A stretch of DNA of 64,000 nt from Antedon mediterranea (Eukaryota > Echinodermata > Crinoidea > Comatulida > Antedonidae), in contig NW_027306098.1 of NCBI RefSeq assembly GCF_964355755.1, positions 1 through 64,000 on the forward strand. The letters are read 5' to 3'. How positions within the stretch are numbered: the first letter of the stretch is position 1; every line of letters starts with the position of its first letter. Shown here piece by piece: positions 31,901-45,782 of this stretch. A model generated the notes under the pieces. That model was not told the origin of the DNA, did no database searches, and saw only the letters and a program-made list of their open reading frames with translations. Made by a program: the position numbers and the translations under genes.

Positions 31901-34900
31901 TTTGTGTAATCCAGTTTCATCGAAATGTACAAAATTGTCTAAAACGTCTCTAAATGCGATTTGAAGCTATTTTGTGCACTTTGTCGTTTTTGTGTGAAAA
32001 GTTTTTTCGAAATGCACAAAATTGTCTAAAACGTGTCCAAATGCGATTTGAAGTTATTTTGTGCACTTTGATGTTTTGTGTGAAAAGTTTTATCGAAATG
32101 CTCAAAATGGTCTAAAACGGTTTCAAATGTGATTTTAAGCACCTTGATATTTTTGTGTAATCAAGTTTCATCGAAATGCACAAAATGGTCCAAAACGTCT
32201 GCAAATGCGATTTGAAGCTATTTTGTGCACTTTGTTGTTTTGTGTGAAAAGTTTCATCGAAATGCACAAAATGGTCTAAAACGGTTTCAAATGTGATTTT
32301 AAGCACTTTGATATTTTTGTGTAATCAAGTTTTTTCGAAATGCACAACATGATCTAAAACGTCTCCAAATGCGATTTGAAGTTATTTTGTGCACTTTGAT
32401 GTTTTTGTTTGAAAAGTTTCATCGAAATGCACAAAATGGTCTAAAACGACTCTAAATGCGATTTGAACCTATTTTGTGCACTTTGATGTTTTTGTGTGAA
32501 AAGTTTCATCGAAATGCACAAAATGGTCTAAAACGTCTCTAAATGCGATTTGAAGCTATTTTGTGCACTTTGTCGTTTTTGTGTGAAAAGTTTCATCGAA
32601 ATGCTCAAAATGGTCTAAAACGTCTCCAAATGCGATTTGAAGCTATTTTGTGCACTTCGATGTTTTTTTCTGAAAAGTTTCATCGAAATGCACAAAATGG
32701 TCTAAAACGTCTCTAAATGCGATTTGAAGCTATTTTGTGCACTTTGATGTTTTTGTGTGAAAAGTTTCATCGAAATGCACAAAATGGTCTTAAACGTCTC
32801 TAAATGCGATTTGAAGCTATTTTGTGCACTTTGTCGTTTTTGTGTGAAAAGTTTCATCGAAATGCTCAAAATGGTCTAAAACGTCTCCAAATGCGATTTG
32901 AAGCAATTTTGTGCACTTTGATGTTTTTGTGTGAAAAGTTTCATCGAAATGCACAAAATGGTCTAAAACGTCTGCAAATGCGATTTGAAGCTATTTTGTG
33001 CACTTTGATGTTTTTTTGTGAAAAGTTTCATCGAAATGCACAAAATTGTCTAAAACGTCTCTAAATGCGATTTGAAGCTATTTTGTGCACTTTGTCGTTT
33101 TTGTGTGAAAAGTTTCATCGAAATGCTCAAAATGGTCTAAAACGTCTCCAAATGCGATTTGAAGCAATTTTGTGCACTTTGATGTTTTTGTGTGAAAAGT
33201 TTTTTCGAAATGCACAAAATGGTCTAAAACGTCTCCAAATGCGATTTGAAGCAATTTTGTGCACTTTGATGTTTTGTGTAATCCAGTTTCATCGAAATGT
33301 ACAAAATTGTCTAAAACGTCTCTAAATGCGATTTGAAGCTATTTTGTGCACTTTGTCGTTTTTGTGTGAAAAGTTTCATCGAAAGGCACAAAATGGTCTA
33401 AAACGTCTCCAATTGCGATTTGAAGTTATTTTGTGCACTTTGATGTTTTGTGTGAAAAGTTTTATCGAAATGCTCAAAATGGTCTAAAACGGTTTCAAAT
33501 GCGATTTTAAGCATTTTGATATTTTTGTGTAATCAAGTTTCATCGAAATGCACAAAATGGTCTAAAACGTCTGCAAATGCGATTTAAAGCTATTTTGTGC
33601 ACTTTAATGTTTTGTGTGAAAAGTTTTATCGAAATTCTCAAAATGGTCTAAAACGGTTTCAAATGTGATTTTAAGCACTTTGATGTTTTTGTGTAATCAA
33701 GTTTTTTCGAGATGCACAACATGGTCTAAAACGTCTCCAAATGCGATTTGAAGCTATTTTGTGCACTTTGATGTTTTTGTGTGAAAAGTTTCATCGAAAT
33801 GCACAAAATGGTCTAAAACGTCTCTAAATGCGATTTGAAGCTATTTTGTGCACTTTGATGTTTTTGTGTGAAAAGTTTCATCGAAATGCACAAAATGGTC
33901 TAAAACGTCTCTAAATGCGATTTGAAGCTATTTTGTGCACTTTGTCGTTTTTGTGTGAAAAGTTTCATCGAAATGCTCAAAATGGTCTAAAACGTCTCAA
34001 AATGCGATTTGAAGCTATTTTGTGCACTTTGATGTTTTTTTCTGAAAAGTTTCATCGAAATGCACAAAATGGTCTAAAACGTCTGCAAATGCGATTTGAA
34101 GCTATTTTGTGCACTTTGATGTTTTTGTGTGAAAAGTTTCATCGAAATGCACAAAATGGTCTAAAACGTCTCTAAATGCGATTTGAAGCTATTTTGTGCA
34201 CTTTGTCGTTTTTGTGTGAAAAGTTTCATCGAAATGCTCAAAATGGTCTAAAACGTCTCTAAATGCGATTTGAAGCAATTTTGTGCACTTTGTCGTTTTT
34301 GTGTGAAAAGTTTCATCGAAATGCACAAAATGGTCTAAAACGTCTGCAAATGCGATTTGAAGCTATTTTGTGCACTTTGTCGTTTTTGTGTGAAAAGTTT
34401 TTTCGAAATGCACAAAATGGTATAAAACGTCTCCAAATGCGATTTGAAGCAATTTTATGCACTTTGATGTTTTGTGTAATCCAGTTTCATCGAAATGTAC
34501 AAAATTGTCTAAAACGTCTCTAAATGCGATTTGAAGCTATTTTGTGCACTTTGTCGTTTTTGTGTGAAAAGTTTCATCGAAATGCACAAAATGGTCTAAA
34601 ACGTCTCCAATTGCGATTTGAAGTTATTTTGTGCACTTTGATGTTTTGTGTGAAAAGTTTTATCGAAATGCTCAAAATGGTCTAAAACGGTTTCAAATGT
34701 GATTTTAAGCACTTTGATATTTTTGTGTAATCAAGTTTCATCGAAATGCACAAAATGGTCTAAAACGTCTGCAAATGCGATTTAAAGCTATTTTGTGCAC
34801 TTTAATGTTTTGTGTGAAAAGTTTTATCGAAATTCTCAAAATGGTCTAAAACGGTTTCAAATGTGATTTTAAGCACTTTTATGTTTTTGTGTAATCAAGT

Positions 34901-36160
34901 TTCATCGAAATGCACAAAATGGTTTAAAACGTCTGCAAATGCGATTTGAAGCTATTTTGTGCACTTTGATGTTTTTGTGTGAAAAGTTTCATCGAAATGC
35001 ACGAAATTGTCTAAAAAGTCTCCAAATGCGATTTGAAGCTATTTTGTGCACTTTGTCGTTTTTGTGTGAAAAGTTTCATCGAAATGCTCAAAATGGTCTA
35101 AAACGTCTCCAAATGCGATTTGAAGCAATTTTGTGCACTTTGATGTTTTTGTGTGAAAAGTTTCATCGAAATGCACAAAATGGTCTAAAACGTCTGCAAA
35201 TGCGATTTGAAGCTATTTTGTGCACTTTGTCGTTTTTGTGTGAAAAGTTTTTTCGAAATGCACAAAATGGTCTAAAACGTCTCCAAATGCGATTTGAAGC
35301 AATTTTGTGCACTTTGATGTTTTGTCTAATCCAGTTTCATCGAAATGTACAAAATTGTCTAAAACGTCTCTAAATGCGATTTGAAGCTATTTTGTGCAAT
35401 TTGTCGTTTTTGTGTGAAAAGTTTTTTCGAAATGCACAAAATGGTCTAAAACGTCTCCAATTGCGATTTGAAGTTATTTTGTGCACTTTGATGTTTTTGA
35501 GTGAAAAGTTTTTTCGAAATGCACAAAATGGTCTAAAACGTCTCCAAATGCGATTTGAAGCTATTTTGTGCACTTTGATGTTTTTTTCTGAAAAGTTTCA
35601 TCGAAATACACAAAATGGTCTAAAACGTCTCTAAATGCGATTTGAAGCTATTTTGTGCACTTTGATGTTTTTGTGTGAAAAGTTTCATCGAAATGCACAA
35701 AATGGTCTAAAACGTCTCTAAATGCGATTTGAAGCTATATGTGCACTTTGATGTTTTTTTGTGAAAAGTTTCACCAAAATGCACAAAATGGTCTAAAACG
35801 TCTCTAAATGCGATTTGAAGCTATTTTGTGCACTTTGTCGTTTTTGTGTGAAAAGTTTCATCGAAATGCTCAAAATGGTCTAAAACGGTTTCAAATGTGA
35901 TTTTGTGCACTTTGATGTTTTTGTGTAATCAAGTTTCATCGAAATGCACAAAATGGTTTAAAACGTCTGCAAATGCGATTTGAAGCTATTTTGTGCACTT
36001 TGATGTTTTGTGTAATCCAGTTTCATCGAAATGTACAAAATTGTCTAAAACCTCTCAAAATGCGATTTGAAGCTATTTTGTGCACTTTGATGTTTTTGTG
36101 TGAAAAGTTTCATCGAAATGCACAAAATTGTCTAAAACGTCTCCAAATACGATATTAAGC
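25900..36160 (+). repeat. Satellite block 3b, rich in 87-bp monomers with CACTTTGTCG
   Basis: This zone is dominated by the 87-bp form in which CACTTTGTCGTTTTTGTG alternates with CACTTTGATG, and in which the junction CGTCTCTAAATGCG is frequent. A segment of about 2.1 kb at about 25.95-28.05 kb recurs at about 31.29-33.30 kb with offset 5251 (5335-5337 in its first part, so the copies differ by one monomer). Shorter repeats of about 1.2 kb follow (about 33.3 and 34.5 kb). The long runs of exact 87-bp units explain the repeated 86-codon open frames here. Confidence 0.93.
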
Positions 36161-39100
36161 TATTGTATGCACTTTGATGTTTTTGAGTGAAAAGTTTTTT
36201 CGAAATGCACAAAATGGTCTAAAACGTCTCCAAATGCGATTTGGAGCTCTTTTGTGCACTTTGATGTTTTGTGTAAAAAGTTTGCTATTTTGTGCACTTT
36301 AATGTTTTGTGTGAAAAGTTTTATCGAAATGCTCAAAATTGTCTAAAACGGTTTCAAATGTGATTTTAAGCACTTTGATATTTTTGTGTAATCAAGTTTT
36401 TTCGAAATGCACAACATGGTCTAAAACGTCTCCAAATGCGATTTGAAGCTATTTTGTGCACTTTGATGTTTTTGTGTGTAAAGTTTTATCGAAATTCTCA
36501 AAATGGTCTAAAACGGTTTCAAATGTGATTTTAAGCACTTTGATGTTTTTGTGTAATCAAGTTTCATCGAAATGCACAAAATGGTTTAAAACGTCTGCAA
36601 ATGCGATTTGAAGCTATTTTGTGCACTTTGATGTTTTTGTGTGAAAAGTTTCATCGAAATGCACAAAATTGTCTAAAACGTCTCCAAATACGATATTAAG
36701 CTATTGTATGCACTTTGATGTTTTTGAGTGAAAAGTTTTTTCGAAATGCACAAAATGGTCTAAAACGTCTCCCAATGCGATTTGGAGCTCTTTTGTGCAC
36801 TTTGATGTTTTGTGTAAAAAGTTTGCTATTTTGTGCACTTTAATGTTTTGTGTGAAAAGTTTTATCGAAATGCTCAAAATTGTCTAAAACGGTTTCAAAT
36901 GTGATTTTAAGCACTTTGATTTTTTTGTGTAATCAAGTTTTTTCGAAATGCACAACATGGTCTAAAACGTCTCCAAATGCGATTTGAAGCTATTTTGTGC
37001 ACTTTGTCGTTTTTGTGTGAAAAGTTTCATCGAAATGCTCAAAATGGTCTAAAACGCCTCCAAATGCGATTTGAAGCTACTTTGTGCACTTTGATGTTTT
37101 TTTGTGGAAGGTTTCATCGAAATGCACAAAATGGTCTAAAACGTCTCTAAATGCGATTTGAAGCTATTTTGTGCACTTTGATGTTTTTGTGAAAAGTTTC
37201 ATCGAAATGCACAAAATGGTCTAAAACGTCTCTAAATGCGATTTGAAGCTATTTTGTGCACTTTGTCGTTTTTGTGTGAAAAGTTTCATCGAAATGCTCA
37301 AAATGGTCTAAAACGTCTCCAAATGCGATTTGAAGCTATTTTGTGCACTTTGATGTTTTTGTGTGAAAAGTTTCATCGAAATGCACAAAATGGTCTAAAA
37401 CGTCTCCAAATGCGATTTGAAGCTATTTTGTGCACTTTGATGTTTTTGTGTGAAAAGTTTGATCGAAATGCACAAAATGGTCTAAAACGGTTTCAAATGT
37501 GATTTTAAGCACTTTGATATTTTTGTGTAATCAAGTTTTTTCGAAATGCACAAAATGGTCTAAAACGTCTCCAAATGCGATTTGAAGTTATTTTGTGCAC
37601 TTTGATGTTTTGTGTGAAAAGTTTTATCGAAATGCACAAAATGGTCTAAAACGGTTTCAAATGTGATTTTAAGCACTTTGATATTTTTGTGTAATCAAGT
37701 TTTTTCGAAATGCACAAAATGGTCTAAAACGTCTCCAAATGCGATTTGAAGTTATTTTGTGCACTTTGATGTTTTGTGTGAAAAGTTTTATCGAAATGCT
37801 CAAAATTGTCTAAAACGGTTTCAAATGTGATTTTAAGCACTTTGATATTTTTGTGTAACCAAGTTTCATCGAAATGCACAAAATGGTCTAAAACGTCTGC
37901 AAATGCGATTTGAAGCTATTGTGTGATTTTAAGAACTTTGATATTTTTGTGTAATCAAGTTTCATCGAAATGCACAAAATGATCTAAAGCGTCTTCAAAT
38001 GCGATTTGAAGCTATTTTGTGCACTTTGATGGTTTTGTGTGAAAAGTTTCATCGAAATGCACAAAATGGTCAAAAACGTCTCCAAATACGATAATAAGCT
38101 TTTTTATGCACATTGATGTTTTTGTGTGAAAAGTCTCATCGAAATGCACAAAATGGTCTAAAACGTCTCCAAATGCGATTTGAAGCTATTTTGTGCACTT
38201 TGATGTTTTGTGTAATGAAACGCACAAAATTGTCTAAAACGTCTCCGAATACGATATTAAGCTATTTTATGCACTTTGATGTTTTTGTGTGAAAAGTTTT
38301 TTCGAAATGCACAAAATGGTCTAAAACGTCTCCAAATGCGATTTGGAGCTCTTTTGTGCACTTTGATGTTTTGTGTAAAAAGTTTTATAGAAATGCACGA
38401 AATGGTCTAAAAGGGTTTCAAATGTGATTTTAAGCACTTTAATGTTTTGTGTAAAAAGTTTTATAGAAATGCTCGAAATGGTCTAAAACGTTTTCAAATG
38501 TGATTTTAAGCACTTTAATGTTTTGTGTGAAAATTTTTTTCGAAATGCACAACATGGTCTAAAACTTCTCCAAATGCGATTTGAAGATATTTTGTGCACT
38601 TTGATGTTTTTGTGTGAAAAGTTTCATCGAAACGCACAAAATGGTCTAAAACGTCTCCCAATACGATAATAAGCTATTGTATGCACTTTGTTGTTTTTGT
38701 GTGAAAAGTTTTTTCGAATTACACAAAATGGTCTAAAACGTCTCCAAATGCGATTTGGAGCTCTTTTGTGCACTTTGATGTTTTGTGTCAAAAGTATTAT
38801 AGAAATGCTCGAAATGGTCTAAAACGGTTTCAAATGTGATTTTAAGCACTTTCATGTTTTTGTGTAACCAAGTTTCATCGAGATGCACAAAAAAATCTAA
38901 AACGTCTCCAAATGCGATTTAAAGCTATTTTGTGCACTTTAATATTTTGTGTGAAAAGTTTTATCGAAATGCTCAAAATGGTCTAAAACGGTTTCAAATG
39001 TGATTTTAAGCACTTTGATGTTTTTGTGTAATCAAGTTTCATCGAAATGCACAAAATGGTTTAAAACGTCTGCAAATGCGATTTGAAGCTATTTTGTGCA

Positions 39101-40920
39101 CTTTGATGTTTTGTGTAATACAGTTTCATCGAAATGTCCAAAATTGTCTAAAACCTCTCAAAATGCGATTTGAAGCTATTTTGTGCACTTTGATTTTTTT
39201 GTGTGAAAAGTTTCATCGAAATGCACAAAATTGTCTAAAACGTCTCCAAATGCGATTTGGAGCTCTTTTGTGCACTTTGATGTTTTGTGTAAAAAGTTTT
39301 TTAGAAATGCTCGAAATGGTCTAAAACGTCTTCAAATGTGATTTTAAGCACTTTAATGTTTTGTGTGAAAAGTTTTATCGAAATGCTCAAAATTGTCTAA
39401 AACGGTTTCAAATGTGATTTTAAGAACTTTGATATTTTTGTGTAATCAAGTTTTTTCAAAATGCACAACATGGTCTAAAACGTCTCCAAATGCGATTTGA
39501 AGCTATTTTGTGCACTTTGTTGTTTTTTGTGAAAAGTTTTATCGAAACGCACAAAATTGTCTAAAACGTCTCCAAATACGATATTAAGCTATTGTATGCA
39601 CTTTGTAGTTTTTGTGTGAAAAGTTTCATCGAAATGCTCAAAATGGTCTAAAACGTCTCCAAGTGCGATTTGAAGCTATTTTGTGCACTTTGATGTTTTT
39701 TTGTGAAAAATTTAATCGAAATGCACAAAATGGTCTAAAACGTCTCTAAATGCGATTTGAAGCTATTTTGTGCACATTGATGTTTTTGTGTGAAAAGTTT
39801 GATCGAAATGCACAAAATGGTCTAAAACGTCTCCAAATGCGATTTGAAGCTATTTTGTGCACTTTGATGTTTTGTGTGAAAAGTTTCACCAAAATGCACA
39901 AAATGGTCTAAAACGTCTCCAAATCCGTTTTGAAGCTAATCTAAGCACTTTTATGTTTTTATGTTAACAAGTTTTTTCGAAATGCAAAAAATGGTCTAAA
40001 ACGTCTCCAAATACGATTTGAAGCTCTTTTGTGCACTTTGTGATGTTTTGTGTAAAAAGTTTTATAGAAATGCACAAAATGGTCTAAAACGGTTTCAAAT
40101 GTGATTTTAAGCACTTTGATATTTTTGTGTTATCAAGTTTGAATCATCGAAATGCACAAAATGGTCTAAAACGTCTGCAAATGCGATTTGAAGCTATTTT
40201 GTGCACTTTGATGGTTTTGTGTGAAAAGTTTCATCGAAATGCACAAAATGGTCAAAAATGTCTCCAAATGATATTTGAAGCTATTTTGTGCACTTTGTTG
40301 TTTTGTGTGAAAAGTTTCATCGATATGCACAAAATGGTCTATAACGGTTTCAAATGTGATTTTAAGCACTTTGATATTTTTGTGTAATAAAGTTTTTTCA
40401 AAATGCACAAAATGGTCTAAAACGTCTCCAAATGCGATTTGAAGTTATTTTGTGCACTTTGATGTTTTGTGTGAAAAGTTTTATCGAAATGCTCAAAATG
40501 GTCTAAAACGGTTTCAAATGTGATTTTAAGCACTTTGATATTTTTGTGTAATCAAGTTTCATCTAAATGCACAAAATGGTCTAAAACGTCTGCAAATGCG
40601 ATTTGAAGCTATTTTGTGATTTTAAGAACTTTGATATCTTTGTGTAATCAAGTTTCATCGAAATGCACAAAATGGTCTAAAACGTCTCCAAATGCGATTT
40701 GAAGCTATTTTGTGCACTTTGTTGTTTTGTGTGAAAAGTTTCATCGAAATGCACAAAATGGTCTAAAACGGTTTCAAATGTGATTTTAAGCACTTTGATA
40801 TTTTTGTGTAATCAAGTTTTTTCGGAAAGCAAAAAATGGTCTAAAACGTCTCCAAATGCGATTTGAAGTTATTTTGTGCACTTTGAAGTTTTGTGTAATG
40901 AAACGCACAAAATGGTCTAA
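36160..40920 (+). repeat. Satellite block 3c, transitional monomers
   Basis: The array continues with the 86-bp form marked by GATTTGGAGCTCTTTTGTGC and TTTTATAGAAATGCTCGAAA, with 78-bp and 76-bp forms between. A segment with the scar AAGTTTGCTATTTTG occurs twice 541 bp apart (about 36281 and 36822). The part from about 37.69 kb onward closely matches 61.96 kb onward at an offset of about 24271. No gene is seen. Confidence 0.92.
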
Positions 40921-43900
40921 AACGTCTCCAAATGCGATTTGAAGCTATTTTGTGCACTTTGTTGTTTTTTGTGAAAAGTTTCATCGAAATGCACAAATTG
41001 GTCTAAAACCTCTCCAAATACGATATTAAGCTATTTTGTGCACATTGATGTTTTTGTGTGAAAAGTTTCACCAAAATGCACAAAATGGTCTAAAACGTCT
41101 CCAAATCCGTTTTGAAGCTAATCTAAGCACTTTGATGTTTTTATGTTAAAAAGTTTTTTCGAAATGCACAAAATGGTCTAAAACGTTTCCAAATACGATT
41201 TGAAGCTCTTTTGTGCACTTTGATATTTTGTGTAATAAGTTTTATAGAAACGCACAAAATGGTCTAAAACGGTTTCAAATGTGATTTTAAGCACTTATAT
41301 ATTTTTGTTTAACCAAGTTTCATCGAAATGCACAAAATGGTCTAAAACGTCTCCAAATGCGATTTGAAGCTGTTTTTGTGTGAAAAGTTTTTTCGAAATA
41401 CACAAAATGGTCTAAAACGTGCACTTTTGTGCACTTTGATGTTTTGTGTCAAAAGTTTTATAGAAATGCTCGAAATGGTCTAAAACGGTTTCAAATGTGA
41501 TTTTAAGCACTTTGATGTTTTTGTGTAATCAAGTTTATAGAAATGCTCGAAATGGTCTAAAACATCTTCAAATGTGATTTTAAGCACTTTAATGTTTTGT
41601 GTGAAAAGTTTTATCGAAATGCTCAAAATGGTTTAAAACGGTTTCAAATGTGATTTTAAGCACTTTGATATTTTTGTGTAATCAAGTTTTTTCGAAATGC
41701 ACAACATGGTCTAAAACGTCTCAAAATACGATATTAAGCTATTGTATGCACTTTGATGTTTTTCTGTGAAAAGTTTTTTCGAAATGCACAAAATGGTCTA
41801 AAACGTCTCAAAAAGCGATTTGGAGCTCTTTTGTGCACTTTGATGTTTTGTGTAAAAAGTTTTATAGAAATGCTCGAAATGTTCTACAACGGTTTCAAAT
41901 GTGATTTTAAGCACTTTGATATTTTTGTTTAACCAAGGTTCATCGAAATGCACAAAATGGTCTAAAACGTCTGCAAATGCGAATTGAAGCTATTTTGTGC
42001 ACTTTGATGTTTTGTGTAATCCAGTTTCATCGAAATGAACAAAATTGTCTAAAACCTCAAAAATGCGATTTCAAGCTATTTTGTGCACTTTGATGATTTT
42101 GTGTGAAAAGTTTTTTCGAAATGCACAAAATGGTCTAAAACGTCTCCAAATGCGATTTGGAGCTCTTTTGTGCACTTTGATGTTTTGTGTAAAAAGTTTT
42201 ATAGAAATGCTCGAAATGGTCTAAAACGTTTTCAAATGTGATTTTAAGCACTTTAATGTTTTGTGTGAAAAGTTTTATCGAAATGCTCAAAATGGTCTAA
42301 AACGGTTTCAAATGTGATTTTAAGCATTTTGATATTTTTGTGTAATCAAGTTTTTTTCGAAATGCACAACATGGTCTAAAACGTCTCCAAATGCGATTTG
42401 AAGCTATTTTGTGCACTTTGATGTTTTGTGTAATGAAACGCACAAAATGGTCTAAAACGTCTCCAAATGCGATTTGAAGTTATTTTGTGCACTTTGATGT
42501 TTTGTGTGAAAAGTTTTATCGAAATGCTCAAAATGGTCTAAAACGGTTTCAAATGTGATTTTAAGCACTTTGATATTTTTGTGTAATCAAGTTTTTTCGA
42601 AATGCACAACATGGTCTAAAACGTCTCCAAATGCGATTTGAAGCTATTTTGTGCACTTTGATGGTTTTGTGTAAAAAGTTTCATCGAAATGCACAAAATG
42701 GTCAAAAACGTCCCCAAATGCGATTTGAAGCTATTTTGTGCACTTTGTTGTTTTGTGTGAAAAGTTTCATCGAAACGCACAAAATGGTCTAAAACAGTTT
42801 CAAATGTGATTTTAAGCACTTTGATATTTTTGTGTAATCAAGTTTTTTCGGAATCCACAAAATGGTCTAAAACGTCTCCAAATGCGATTTGAAGTTATTT
42901 TGTGCACTTTGAAGTTTTGTGTAATGAAACGCACAAAATGGTCTAAAACGTCTCCAAATGCGATTTGAAGCTATTTGTGCACTTTGTTGTTTTGTGTGAA
43001 AAGTTTCATCGAAATGCACAAATTGGTCTAAAACGTCTCCAAATACGATATTAAGCTATTGTATGCACTTTGTTGTTTTTGTGTGAAAAGTTTTTTCGAA
43101 TTACACAAAATTGTCTAAAACGGCTCCAAATGCGATTTGGAGCTCTTTTGTGCACTTTGATGTTTTGTGTCAAAAGTTTTATAGAAATGCTCGAAATGGT
43201 CTAAAACGGTTTCAAATGTGATTTTAAGCACTTTCATGTTTTTGTGTAGCCAAGTTTCATCGAAATGCACAAAAAAATCTAAAACGTCTCCAAATGCGAT
43301 TTAAAGCTATTTTGTCCACTTTAATGTTTTGTGTGAAAAGTTTTATCGAAATTCTCAAAATGGTCTAAAACGGTTTCAAATGTGATTTTAAGTACTTTGA
43401 TGTTTTTGTGTAATCAAGTTTCATCGAAATGCACAAAATGGTTTAAAACGTCTGCAAATGCGATTTGAAGCTATTTTGTGCACTTTGATGTTTTGTGTAA
43501 TCCAGTTTCATCGAAATGTACAAAATTGTCTAAAACCTCTAAAAATGCGATTTGAAGCTATTTTGTGCACTTTGATGTTTTTGTGTGAAAAGTTTCATCG
43601 AAATGCACAAAATTGTCTAAAACGTCTCCAAATACGATATTAAGCTATTGTATGCACTTTGATGTTTTTGAGTGAAAAGTTTTTTCGAAATGCACAAAAT
43701 GGTCTAAAACGTCTCCAAATGCGATTTGGAGCTCTTTTGTGCACTTTGATGTTTTGTGTAAAAAGTTTGCTATTTTGTGCACTTTAATGTTTTGTGTGAA
43801 AAGTTTTATCGAAATGCTCAAAATTGTCTAAAACGGTTTCAAATGTGATTTTAAGCACTTTGATATTTTTGTGTAATCAAGTTTTTTCGAAATGCACAAC

Positions 43901-45782
43901 ATGATCTAAAACGTCTCCAAATGCGATTTGAAGCTATTTTGTGCACTTTGATGTTTTTGTGTGAAAAGTTTCATCGAAATGCACAAAATGGTCTAAAACG
44001 TCTCTAAATGCGATTTGAAGCTATTTTGTGCACTTTGTCGTTTTTGTGTGAAAAGTTTCATCGAAATGCTCAAAATGGTCTAAAACGTCTCCAAATGCGA
44101 TTTGAAGCTATTTTGTGCACTTTGATGTTTTTTTGTGAAAAGTTTCATCGAAATGCACAAAATGGTCTAAAACGTCTCTAAATGCGATTTGAAGCTATTT
44201 TGTGCACTTTGATGTTTTTGTGTGAAAAGTTTCATCGAAATGCACAAAATGGTCTAAAACGTCTCTAAATGCGATTTGAAGCTATTTTGTGCACTTTGAT
44301 GTTTTTTTGTGAAAAGTTTCATCGAAATGCACAAAATGGTCTAAAACGTCTCTAAATGCGATTTGAAGCTATTTTGTGCACTTTGTCGTTTTTGTGTGAA
44401 ATGTTTCATCGAAATGCTCAAAATGGTCTAAAACGTCTCCAAATGCGATTTGAAGCTATTTTGTGCACTTTGATGTTTTTGTGTGAAAAGTTTCATCGAA
44501 ATGCACAAAATGGTCTAAAACGGTTTCAAATGTGATTTTAAGCACTTTGATATTTTTGTGTAATCAAGTTTTTTCGAAATGCACAAAATGGTCTAAAACG
44601 TCTCCAAATGCGATTTAAAGCTATTTTGTGCACTTTAATGTTTTGTGTGAAAAGTTTTATCGAAATTCTCAAAATGGTCTAAAACGGTTTCAAATGTGAT
44701 TTTAAGCACTTTGATGTTTTTGTGTAATCAAGTTTCATCGAATTCATCAAATTCGATTTGAAGCTATTTTGTGCACTTTGATGTTTTGTGTAATCCAGTT
44801 TCATCGAAATGTAAAAAATTGTCTATAACGTCTCTAAATGCGATTTGAAACTATTTTGTGGACTTTGTCGTTTTTGTGTGAAAAGTTTCATCGAAATGCT
44901 CAAAATGATCTAAAACGTCTCCAAATGCGATTTGAAGCTATTTTGTGCACTTTGATGTTTTTGTGTGAAAAGTTTCATCGAAATGCACAAAATGGTCTAA
45001 AACGGTTTCAAATGTGATTTTAAGCACTTTGATATTTTTGTGTAATCAAGTTTTTTCGAAATGCACAAAATGGTCTAAAACGTCTCCAAATGCGATTTGA
45101 AGTTATTTTGTGCACTTTGATGTTTTGTGTGAAAAGTTTCATCGAAATGCTCAAAATGGTCTAAAACGGTTTCAAATGTGATTTTAAGCACTTTGATATT
45201 TTTGTGTAATCAAGTTTCATCGAAATGCACAAAATGGTCTAAAACGTCTGCAAATGCGATTTGAAGCTATTTTGTGCACTTTGATGGTTTGTGTGAAAAG
45301 TTTCATCGAAATGCACAAAATGGTCAAAAATGTCTCCAAATGCGATTTGAAGCTATTTTGTGGACTTTGTGGTTTTGTGTGAAAAGTTTTATCGAAATGC
45401 ACAAAATAGTCTAAAACGGTTTCAAATGTGATTTTAAGCACTTTGATATTTTTGTTTAACCAAGTTTCATCGAAATGCACAAAATGGTCTAAAACGTCTC
45501 CAAATGCGATTTGAAGTTATTTTGTGCACTTTGATGTTTTGTGTGAAAAGTTTTATCGAAATGCTCAAAATGGTCTAAAACGGTTTCAAATGTGATTTTA
45601 AGCGCTTTGATATTTTTGTGTAATCAAGTTTTTTCGAAATGCACAACATGGTCTAAAACGTCTCCAAATGCGATTTGAAGCTATATTGTGCACTTTGATG
45701 TTTTGTGTAATGAAACGCACAAAATGGTCTAAAACGCCTGTTTTCTGTGAAAATTTTCATCGAAATGCAAAAAATTGTCTAA
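40921..45782 (+). repeat. Higher-order unit alpha, copy 1 (4862 bp)
   Basis: This is a long ordered series of satellite monomers that recurs almost unchanged at 53791-58652. Markers in order: GGTCTAAAACCTCTCC near 41000, AACGTGCACTTTTGTGCAC near 41418, CACAAAAAAATCTAAAACG near 43268, the AAGTTTGCTATTTTG scar near 43764, CGAATTCATCAAATTCGATT near 44739, and the CGCCTGTTTTCTGTGAAAAT scar near 45736. By eye only a few substitutions separate it from the 53.8-kb copy. Confidence 0.9.
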